NCBI GenBank assembly: GCA_002803225.1
Contig: NXFV01001615.1
Coordinates: forward strand, 1 to 12,348
Direction: 5' to 3'
Length of the DNA: 12,348 nucleotides
DNA from: Gamarada debralockiae
Taxonomy: Eukaryota > Ascomycota > Leotiomycetes > Helotiales > Hyphodiscaceae
Shown: positions 1-8,700 of the stretch, in pieces
Numbering within the stretch: the stretch's first letter is position 1
Layout of the letters: each line of letters opens with the position of its first letter
Made by a program: the position numbers and the translations under genes
The notes under the pieces: model-generated
The model's input: only the letters and a program-made list of their open reading frames with translations
What the model was told of the DNA's origin: nothing
Databases searched by the model: none

Positions 1-673
1 TACTCTTTTGCCAGCTCCATAAGCTTGTCATCCTCTTCGCTTGTCCAACGTGGACGGTATTCAGCTTTCTGTTGCTCAGGCTCAGGTTTTGTGAGGTCTA
101 AATGGTCTTTGTTTTCGATATTCCTGAAACGCCCAAGTTGCTGTAAGTGCTTAGTTAGGTCAACAGCGCTTCGATTCGTAGAAGATCTGACCTTTGATGT
201 CGTCGTCGAAGAGTTGTGAGAGACCCAACGTGATTAGCATTCCTCCTCTGATCTGCCGTACCCTGAGTTTGGAGAAGCAAAGAGACGTTCTCCCAATGAC
301 GTCCCCATGATATCACAGCTTTCTTATTCACCTTTTCCAACAAGAGTTGATTCTCGGTCAGAGTCAGCAGCATCTGATGTTCACCATTGCTCCAAGGGGT
401 AGCAGCTGCTCGTTCAGCGGCCTTTTCAGCGGCCATGATACGGCCCCAGTAAGAATCACAGGCCTTTGGGGTTTGATCGAATCCGCATTCTTTGAGGAGT
501 GTTGAGATTTGAGCCCAGAGAGCGGGCCAGGTGATCGATTTGTCGCTGTTCGACTTCTCCAGTGCGATTTGCTTGTTCGTCGCTTGAAAAATTATGTTAT
601 GCTCTTCATCGGACCATCGTTTGCATGTTTTCAGTGGTTTAGACGCGTTGTCTTTGGTGTTGGATGACAGCAT
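1..673 (-). CDS. Tandem Myb/SANT-like DNA-binding protein, 3' end beyond window
   Basis: Seen: the ATG is at 673. Exon 1 spans 673-230 (148 codons), a phase-0 intron spans 229-141 (89 nt), and exon 2 runs from 140 off the left edge. The intron has a weak donor (GTTGGG) but a good branch and acceptor (CTAACTAAGCACTTACAG). Reading through the intron instead hits a stop at 155. Splicing restores an open frame that contains another Myb start, RPRWTSEEDDKLMELAKE. Three SANT/Myb-like starts are visible: KRWSDEEHN (about residue 18), TPWSNGEHQ (about 92) and the one in exon 2. The first repeat ends in ACDSYWGRIM, resembling a Myb third helix. Known: such repeats bind DNA or chromatin. Inference: a nuclear regulator of unknown target. 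The three repeats are diverged, so binding is not assured. The C-terminus is not in the window. Confidence 0.7.
141..229 (-). other. Intron of the Myb/SANT-like gene
   Basis: This 89-nt phase-0 intron has donor GTTGGG, branch CTAAC and acceptor TTACAG. It was chosen because the alternative donor GTCAGA, 50 nt from the acceptor, leads to a stop soon after splicing. This junction instead opens the frame into a third Myb-like motif. Confidence 0.6.
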
Positions 674-1388
674 TTGGTCAATCGTTCAGGTTGTTTGAAG
701 AATGAAGTGTTCTGGAAGAGTCTCGGTTGAATCTCGCGTGGACTTGAAAAGTTGACTCGCTCGCTTTAATGCGAATGTTGCGGATCCTTCTGGCAACACA
801 GGACCAATCCTAGCCTTTAGTAAAATTTCCTATCTCTAAGGTAGTAAAGTAGATAAACCCTTCACTAATAATCGCACTTCCACTGGGCTGGTGATTTTAG
901 TCCGTTCGCTCATGTGATTACAACTCCCTTTTTCATCGGAGTCCTCTTGTCCAGCTATTCATCAACTCTCGTAAAAGGCGCCATTCATTCAGTGTTTCTG
1001 AAAGTTTCAATCGGGAGACCTATCTAGCAAATACTGCAACTGAACTGTAGTAAAACCTAAACAAGACGCTACAATCTCTACATTAAGTTACTTGCTTGCG
1101 ATGACTATCCCACCCATTCAGAGGCTGGCAAAGGGATCTCCGCTTCATGTAGGCAGAACTATCAGCAAAAAATCTTACAGTGAAGTTCCATTTATTTCTA
1201 CAATAATACATTGGGGCTTCATCGGGAGGGCATTGCGTGGAACATCCTCTCCTACTCTGGCAGAATCAATCGAAATGAATGAGCCATTGAAAACTACAGG
1301 TTCTTGGCAACAACATCCGTAACTCCACATCACAGTTACAAACCCCATCTCAACCAGCTAGAAAACAACCACCGCGAAAGCTTCACTT
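674..1388. other. Intergenic region upstream of the Myb-like gene
   Basis: This 715-bp spacer lies between the start of the Myb-like gene and the 3' end of the coiled-coil gene; both are on the minus strand. It must hold the promoter of the former and the 3' end signals of the latter. No convincing TATA box, RNA gene, repeat or coding exon is visible. A plus-strand reading frame at 1092-1322 has no family features or splice context. Confidence 0.5.
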
Positions 1389-2569
1389 CTATTGACAGTG
1401 AGTTCTAAGAGCACTCTCAGTCCCCTCCAAACCAAGCTCTTCCATCCATTTCTGGCGTAGTAACTTTCCCTCGTCGTTTATTGCAATTTTCACATCCAGC
1501 TTCTTGGTCTCTTCATTTTCATCCTGTAATAACTTCCGAGACCTTTTTGTTTCTTATGAACGAGGTTTACCGCCTCTTTCTCGAGTTTCTTCAACTGTCT
1601 CTGAATCTCATCGCATTTCTCGTTGTAATCATTCTAAATTTAACCAGCTTCCTCCAAAGTGCCTCAGATTTGGGTCTCGAAACTGCTCAATTTACCGCGG
1701 GAGACTTTTTCGAGCTCCAAGGTACGATTCTCCTTCACAAACAGCTGTATACGCTTAGCTAACAGAGCTTTCTCGTCTTAGTTGGTGATAATCGTAGTAG
1801 CCGAAGGAGCTTTTGTAGGAGCTTGGGATATTTGCAGCGGAATTGCAGGGATTGATAGGTGCTGCGATACTGATGAAGTATTCTTGTTGACGTTATTACT
1901 GGTAGGGTTGGAATCTCGGACGGGTTCGAGTAAAGGCCGATTTGGGGATCTTTGAATCAACTTGCCTGGAACAGAATATGATAACTGATTGCTGCTCAGC
2001 ACCTTCTGGGCATTCTTATTGTTGCTGGTGCTTTCTGTAACAAATCACCTATTAGATGCTGTAAGAAGCTGTCGGCATATCTTGAACTTGGTGGAATAAA
2101 CGCTTACGTTGTGCTTGCCATGCTGAGAGGGTAGATTGGCAATAGTCTTTGTGCTAGGAACTTGTGTCTCAAGAACGCGAGTCTTTTAGCCAAGGTCTCG
2201 GCTTGGTGACTATCAAATGTATCTTGCTCTGATGGATCTTCATATCGTTGTCTCTTTCCAAAAGAAGCTACTTGTTGGCCTTCATTGCGTTCACGAAGAT
2301 GTGTCTTATTAGTCCGACCTCGAAGGCTTACGAACCATCTCTAGTTATGTTTGTTTTAGAATGGTTCAAGGTCAGTAAAAACCATGGAGTACATGCGCTG
2401 ACTTGATGTTCAGGTAATCTAAGTTTGTTTGCTAGCTGCTTTATCTCTTCTATAGCTTCCTCTAGAACTTCTTTTTGTTTGGCCGTGAAGCAGACCCAGC
2501 TGGGAGGGTGGACTGATCTGTTTGGAGTGGTCGTTGTCGCAGGAGAAGACAAATATGGAGAATTGTAGC
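1389..2569 (-). pseudogene. Coiled-coil gene with homeobox-like helix, probably decaying
   Basis: Seen: linked coding blocks at 2569-2403, 2340-2108, 2030-1571 and 1523-1389. They join through GT-AG introns 2402-2341 (62 nt), 2107-2031 (77 nt, GTAAGC donor) and 1570-1524 (47 nt, ending TTACAG). Block 1 encodes a charged helical segment (KQKEVLEEAIEEIKQLANKL). Spliced to block 2 it gives EHQ-RWFVSLRGRTNK, loosely like a homeodomain recognition helix. Blocks 3 and 4 are Ser/Thr/Pro-rich, then coiled coil (NEKCDEIQRQLKKLEKE), ending in TAG at 1391-1389. Problems: block 1 has no ATG and an in-frame stop lies just upstream. Block 3 has four in-frame stops (1780, 1666, 1642, 1636). In-phase but weak introns (1870-1772 and 1705-1634) could remove them, so an intact but odd gene is not excluded. 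Product unknown. Confidence 0.45.
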
Positions 2570-3189
2570 CTGGTTGATGAAATTAGTCAAAGTAGCGAAA
2601 AGGAATTTTGTGGATTTGATAGTCTACTAGTTTTGTTGTGATAAAGGAAGCTAACTTTGGTAGCTAAGTGTTGATTTGGTATTAATTCTTCTGCTCCATT
2701 CTCCGCGCCTCCTTTTAATAAATGAGTATCAAAAATAGATGCGCATGGCGGAGGTCTTCTTTGGATGTCTGTTCAGTTTGACTTGCAGAAATCTTTAAGC
2801 CGGTTTTCGATAAGTATTAGTTATCAATAGGATCGATTAATAATCATTACCGGCTGATATCAATAAGTATCGATTATCGACATCGATACTTTTAATACTC
2901 ACTGCTTTTTTAAAGAAAATCTCCTCTCTTCTTTCTTATTTTATTTGGTACAAGATATACTATAGATTTAATACAAATTCGTCTTTTATGGGTGGCTCGC
3001 TTGTCAGAAATTATGCTTAGTAATCAATAAATTGCCTGAGGCATGAAAGTCGGTGGGTAAATCCCAGTAGTTTTCAGCTACAGTGCGCTGGAGTACAGCT
3101 GTTCAGGAAACAGTATCCCGAGGACAGCATATAGATTCGATCACGATGATCATCTGATGAATGTACGATACTGATAATATACTCATATA
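2570..3189. other. AT-rich spacer between two minus-strand genes
   Basis: About 620 bp separates the decayed 5' end of the coiled-coil gene from the stop of the DUF7580-type gene. The part around 2780-2960 is AT-rich and dominated by variants of ATCGAT and GATAAGTAT. It has no open frame and no ATG joins in phase to the coiled-coil block. The right end is presumably the 3' UTR of the DUF7580-type gene. Confidence 0.45.
2865..2891. repeat. Short inverted repeat, 10-bp arms
   Basis: AAGTATCGAT at 2865-2874 is exactly complementary to ATCGATACTT at 2882-2891, with a 7-nt spacer. Related words (cgataagtat near 2809, gatcgatta near 2831) lie just to the left. This may be a decayed repeat, or simply AT-rich low complexity. 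Confidence 0.5.
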
Positions 3190-5124
3190 TCATAAGCCTG
3201 GCGGCAGCGGAGCGAGCGAATTGAATGCCCTATACTGCTCCAAACATATATCCAACTGATTCACAATCTGAACCACAACTGCACCTTGCAACTCGGTATC
3301 ATCCAACTTGGTAGCAACTCCAAAATTACAATTCAAACATTTCTCCACGAGCCTCCCATATGTCATGTTCAACTTCTTATGTACTGATTCACCTAATCGT
3401 CTCGCGGCAATGAAATCCGCCACTTGGCTATTTGTGCCGACCTGAAGGCCACCACTTTGGCTCAGGTTTTCGAACGGTGTGTTGTATCCTAGCTCTATGA
3501 GAACGACGCCAAGATTGAACAGTGTCTCATTCGTAGCTAGACTGGAAGCACTCGTGTTTGGGTGTCCGATTTGTCGCGGCATTGTTGAAGGGCTGGAGAG
3601 CTTCGCGTTAAAGCAAGGTGACTCGGGCAATTTCTCGCGATCAGATAATGCATCGTTACCAATGAATCGCACATCATTGCTATCCCAAGATTCAGGTAGC
3701 CATTTCGTTCCATGGAATCGAAGCACTGCTAGTGCAAGGAGTCTTGCTAGATGTAATTTCTCGATCCAATTTCCTTCCCTCTTCTCTGCGGCGGCTGAAT
3801 AGAGTATTTGCTTCAATGAAACCGACTTAGAGTCATGCGCTGGCCGCTTGGGTAGCGGATTCCGGTACACGAAATGCTTGAAGGTTTTTGTCTTCTCCAA
3901 AAAGCCCATACATGATTCCGGAGCAGCTTGGATTTGCACTTGTTGGAAGTATCGACAAAGTCTCCCCATTGTGCAAAGGTCTATTTGTGCGCCCTCTGGC
4001 TGTTGATATTTGCTCGACGAGCTCATCGTTGTTGATGAGGTGACCACCGAAGAGGAGAGAGCAAATCGCACTCTGCTAGTGGCACCCATCTTCTGAAGAG
4101 TGTTTTGCAGCGCCGCGGCCTGTTCTTCGGGAGGCGGCTCTCGAGGTCTATCACTTGGGGCGGATTCAATTGCGAGCCAGAGAGGTTCGCACCGGAGAGA
4201 CGGTTGGATACAAGTAACCGCCAGATTGAACCGCACTTTTGACGCAGAATGTTGGCATTTCTCTTCAACTTTCAGAGACATGCTAGCGACATGCTCTACT
4301 CGGTCGTCGCAGGTCCATCCACTTGCCAAAACCTCATAAAGTCGACTAGATGCTTGTTGGGTGATTTGAAGATGTGATATGACCGTACTTGTGACTGGCT
4401 GTGGTGGCTGGATAGAATTTGAAGCCAACTTCCGTATTTGATTGGAAAGCCTAATAAGATCTTCATTATAACCTCGTAATTCGTTGACAATATCTGTTAA
4501 TCGATTCTTCGAGAAGCTAATCTTGACCTTCTGCCGGAAGAGGGAGAAGGTACTTTTGCCTTTGGATTTCTGGGAAGTCCAATTAGCATGTAGACTCAAT
4601 ACGTATGGTCACTTTGATGGTTGAGAAACGTGTACAAAATAGATGCTTTCTTGGCGTTCCTCTCAGTATGCTAATTTACCAGAGCATATATAACATGGCT
4701 CAATGGATCAACTGTAGAAGATGTCTCAACTAACCTTCTTTTCGAAGAGGCCCCAAAAGCCCTTTGTCTCTTCCGTAACTTCATTCAGTGTATCATTTAT
4801 TAGCTTCAATGTTAAGACGCAGGTAATATATGAGGATCCCAGGAGTTCTTGCAATCGTTTTGACAATTGCTCGTCGTTCCTCGCCGGATGGTTGGGATCT
4901 CGAAGGATATCCGTCAAGTTCTGCCCAACAGCCAGAAGCAGGATCTGGCACTCGTTATGAAAGATTGCACGTTGTGCCTCAAGCTTGGCTGTGAATCGCT
5001 GGACCTCCTTCGCATGTCGTCGGTAAGTGACAAAAGGTTGGAAGGTAACTTCGTAGTTCTCGACGGCGGATATAAGGAGCGGGATGACCCCTAGGACAAG
5101 ACCTGCGATCGTCGCAGGGTCCAT
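3190..5124 (-). CDS. DUF7580-type fungal protein (589 aa)
   Basis: Seen: ATG at 5124; exon 1 at 5124-4735 (130 codons); phase-0 intron 4734-4570 (165 nt; GTTAGT donor, GCTAAT branch, CCCAG acceptor); exon 2 at 4569-3190, ending TGA. The start chosen is the first ATG; the frame stays open a little upstream only through non-ATG codons. Residues 6-21 form a hydrophobic stretch (IAGLVLGVIPLLISAV), typical of this family's N-terminus. Helical segments follow, then a basic stretch (FRQKVKISFSKNRL, about 140-154). The C-terminal part (from about 370) has a degenerate kinase-like pattern: LHLARLLALAVLRFHGTKWL, then LFNLGVVLIELGYNTPF (about 480), then RLVEKCLNCNF (about 535). Known: this architecture matches the large fungal DUF7580 group, biochemically uncharacterised and often in accessory regions near HET-type genes. 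No kinase catalytic triad is evident. Inference: a helical signalling or allorecognition-type protein. Confidence 0.85.
4570..4734 (-). other. Intron of the DUF7580-type gene
   Basis: This 165-nt phase-0 intron has donor GTTAGT, branch GCTAAT and acceptor CCCAG. It is the longest intron in the window. Splicing joins FGLFEKK to KSKGKSTFSLF, which puts the basic KISFSK stretch at the spacing expected in the family. Confidence 0.7.
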
Positions 5125-5775
5125 TGATACTGAGTATATCACTACATCATATATTAGAGGCGCAAGCTCGTGGCTAATGGGGGCAATAGAAGGTGTACCG
5201 TTCTCGAGGCCAGCGCTTATTCCGAGAGTACACAGCCTTGTCTTCTGGCTTTCCTATAGTACGAGGCTAATGATAAGCAGGCAACATGCCGTCGAGAGCT
5301 GCATGTCATTGCGCATAAATACAGAATTTACTGGAAATTAGCATACGAGACACCGGCTGCAATCCTCGAGGAGAATGATTTCTCCAAAAGCGGGAAGATC
5401 GAAGTGAGGCTGAAGGCCCACTTTTCGGCGATTCGCCATTTGAAGGGATTTTAGTCAGCATCCCGACTGCCCAACCTTATCCGCACTCCTACCAAGATAC
5501 CTGGAACATGCTCGAGTGTCAAAAGCCTTCACCTCCTCAGCATGGAGCGTCTCCCAGATCAGTAGCTTCTCGAGGACGTGTCACACATACTGCTCGCAGG
5601 CGCTCTCACTTAGCTTTATACCGAATTCTTTCGCCAGCCTTCTCTAGCCTATGGGAGCCTCGTCACATGCTTATATCAACCGTATAAAAGCCATGTCTAC
5701 TCGACGACTCAGTGGAAGAAGGCGCGCTCTCTCCTAGTCTGTCCGTGCCTCTTGGAAAGGGTACTCCGGAGCAGA
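5125..5775. promoter_or_regulatory. Shared divergent intergenic region of the DUF7580-type and mosaic genes
   Basis: These 651 bp separate two start codons that point away from each other, so both promoters must lie here. A TATAAAAG at 5683-5690 sits about 86 bp before the rightward ATG. No equally clear TATA box is seen for the leftward gene, only an AT-rich TAATATATGATG about 30 bp upstream. The minus strand at about 5340-5690 reads as one coding-like frame broken by stops (see findings), possibly a relic gene. Confidence 0.5.
5683..5690 (+). promoter_or_regulatory. TATA box for the mosaic gene
   Basis: TATAAAAG lies about 86 bp upstream of the ATG at 5776, a reasonable distance for a fungal TATA box with a short 5' UTR. 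It is the only TATAAA-class match near the start. Confidence 0.45.
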
Positions 5776-8700
5776 ATGGACTACGATGTGGACGTCGCTC
5801 TTTGGCAGCGAGGGATTTTGTTTGAAGAAGAGGAGCAGGAAATTGGACCTGCATGCTACCTTTTTGAAGCCTCGATCTCAGTATTCTCCGCACTTTTGCA
5901 AGTTCTCGCCGCTGATCCAGCCCATTTTGATTCGGAATCATATAGAAGCCTCAGAGACGAGTTCCGGAAGTTCTACATGTGGAATGAAGGTTTCTCGACG
6001 CGGACTGGTGACCTAGACCACGTTTTAGCCTGCTCGAAAAATCTCAAAGGAACAGTCCTAGGGCTGATGGTTCAATGGGTCAGAACTGTCTCAAAAAGTA
6101 TGTCAACGCCTTGTTAGTGCTAAAGTCATCGACGGACACTGATCTGCATCGATGCGTTCAATGACTGACATCTATGTCTTACCTTAGTACCCGAAATCAT
6201 GTCCGAATTTGACTGGTCTTCTGTCTTTTCAAAATTTACTGAGCTCCAAATCCTCACTGGTAAGGTAGAGCAGATCGCTAAAGCTGCAATGTCGGACATG
6301 AAATCGGAATATTCTGTCGTCGACTGGCTTGACCTCGAAGATAGCTCGGATTCAGATTCAGATTTTGAATCGACTTTGAGCGAATATGCCTTTGATGATA
6401 TCATTGAGGACTTAAACACGTATATGGAGAGCCTAGCCGATCTATCACCTTCCCTCGATCATCCCGCCACAGATCATGTGCTCATAGAGGACGTGAATAC
6501 ATCTCTCATCGACGAATTCTCAACTGTCTCTGGACCTGCTCGGCCTTTTGTCTCGATAATTAGGGATTGTTTCCCATCCCTGGATGCTGGGATTGTCAAG
6601 AGGCTAGGAGAAGCCAATTGGCAACGACGGGAGAGACTGCGAATGAAGCTTGCCTCTGCTCCTGAAATGGAAGAATCTTCCACGAATGACGATGACAATT
6701 CAAGTATTGGAGATACAATTGTGGACCTACGCCAGCAGATGGTCGAGGATCAGCAAACGATAGTGAGTACTGTCCGCTCAAGTATCAGCCTTGCAAGGAC
6801 CTTTCAGTCGGTTACGATAGAATCTCAGTTCTCAGAGCCATCTATATTTGACAATATGTCAGTTTCTGTCCCTGCTGCTCGCAGAGTTCGTCCTGCTGAA
6901 TCAGTAACATCATTTGCTACTTCGGTGGCCGAGGGAATGGGCCATGGGCAGCGAAGAGTACCAAATTTGCCGGAAGAGCATGTCTATGGATCGACGTTTC
7001 AATGCAAGATATGTGGTGAGATTCTAGCAGGGATTCGGCACCGCGCAGACTGGAAGTATGTGTGCTCTCTCTTACAGGCTGTAGGAGCTAACCAATCGGA
7101 AGGAAACATGTCTATAACGATCTTGAGCCCTACATTTGTCTCTTCAGCGATTGCGACCTCGGACTACATACTTTTCAGTCACGACGAGAATGGCAGAACC
7201 ACGAGTTCCAGGTCCACCGTGTAATTGCGGAGTGGCGCTGTAACCTATGCAAAGAGACGTTCGACATGCAAGAGCTCTTTCGCGGACACATCAACAAGTC
7301 TCACGGCAATGACATCGCGATGACCCAGGTGGAAGAATTCATGTCTGTCTCAAAGCGCCTGGTACCCTGCAAGCTCGAAAATGAACTTTGTCCGTTCTGC
7401 CTGACAGCACCTTCTCAAACCCAAGGTGGATTTGCCAGCCATGTAGGTAAGCATCAACAAGAGATATCCTTGGCAGCACTACCCAGGCTGGAGGATAATT
7501 CAGATGATGAAAGTATCGACGACGGCAATGGTTCCGACAACGACGACGACAGTGAGGACAACGGAGACGATGACAGTAAGACAAAGGGAACGGACGATGT
7601 TGAGACCGAAGCAGGAGAAAGACTCGCTCCTGGTGGCACGGGGCTAACAACAATTATCCGTGGTAACCCTATTGATACCACCGACCTGGGTGTTGATGCC
7701 AAATTCCTCGAAGACCTTCCAGAAGACATTCGAGAGGAGGTACTCACGTCGGCAGTTGTTGAACGGCAATCTAAGGATACCGCTTTTGGTGATCAGTCAT
7801 CTGGAATCGATCAAGAATTCCTAGATGCGTTGCCAGACGATATCGGAGAATCTGTCTTGGAGCTGGAGCGGGAGAGACGAGACCGTCGCAGCCTTGAACG
7901 AGAGGCGGCTATACCCCGCCTATCTGCACCTCTTGGTACTACACCCCAGGAGGACCTTAACCAACAGATCGAAGCTCTTCAACCCGTCTTCCACAACTTT
8001 CTACGAGCTTTTCACCCCTTTCATCCTACTTACGCGATATCCGATACGACTGTTACGTTACCATTAAATGAAGGAGACGTGATTTTGGTGCACTCAATAC
8101 ACACTAATGGCTGGGCTGATGGAACCCTCCTCGTATCCGGTGCCCGTGGATGGTTACCAGCGAATTATTGTGAAGCTTACGAACCCGACTCAATGAGGAA
8201 TTTACTAAAAGCATTACTAAACTTTTGGGATCTTCTGCGGAGTGGGATAACGACCGATAGTAAGATATTTGGTAACCAAGAGTTCATGTGGGGGATCATC
8301 GCTGGCGTTCGGTATCTACTAGTAAGTGTCCGTCGATCAGATGATATCAAGGTGCTTACGTTGGATTATAGGAAAAATCGAATTGCTTATCGCGTGAATC
8401 ACCCATTGTTCAAGGGAACGAGGGACTGCGGAGGAATCGAAAGGCGCTTTTGTCCGATTTATCATCGCTAGTAAAGATCGCAAAACGATTAAAGGAATTC
8501 ACTGCGAGCCCAGATCCAACGCAATCGGAGACTAATGCAGTGAATGACACCATTGATGAGATTATTTTGAAGGCATTCAAGATTGTCACCAGGGGTGTTA
8601 GGTTTCTTGATGTGTTGGAGGACGACATGAGACAACGACATCCACCAGTTCACCGTGTCATAGCAACCGTCACTGAGGAAGTTTACCACCCTCCGACTCC

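Noticed and set aside
1524..1570. A one-base frameshift in the A5 run near 1545 of the coiled-coil gene
   Set aside because: A 47-nt intron (GTAAAC...TTACAG) in phase 0 explains the frame change equally well and matches other intron sizes here.
1481..1762. Plus-strand frames of 84-93 codons
   Set aside because: They lie opposite the coiled-coil coding blocks in shadow frames and have no domain features.
1389..2569. Taking the four stops as proof of RIP because each is one C-to-T change from Gln or Arg
   Set aside because: Every stop codon is one C-to-T change from CAA, CAG or CGA, so this property is uninformative.
3479..3802. Plus-strand frame of 107 codons
   Set aside because: It is antisense to the well-supported DUF7580-type exon.
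5122..5142. Upstream start of the DUF7580-type protein at the GTG of 5142
   Set aside because: Nuclear fungal genes start at ATG; the first in-frame ATG is at 5124 and gives the family's usual N-terminus.
7339..7747. Minus-strand frames, Ser- and Arg-rich, about 100 codons
   Set aside because: They are the antisense reading of the acidic GAC/GAT-rich tract of the mosaic gene.
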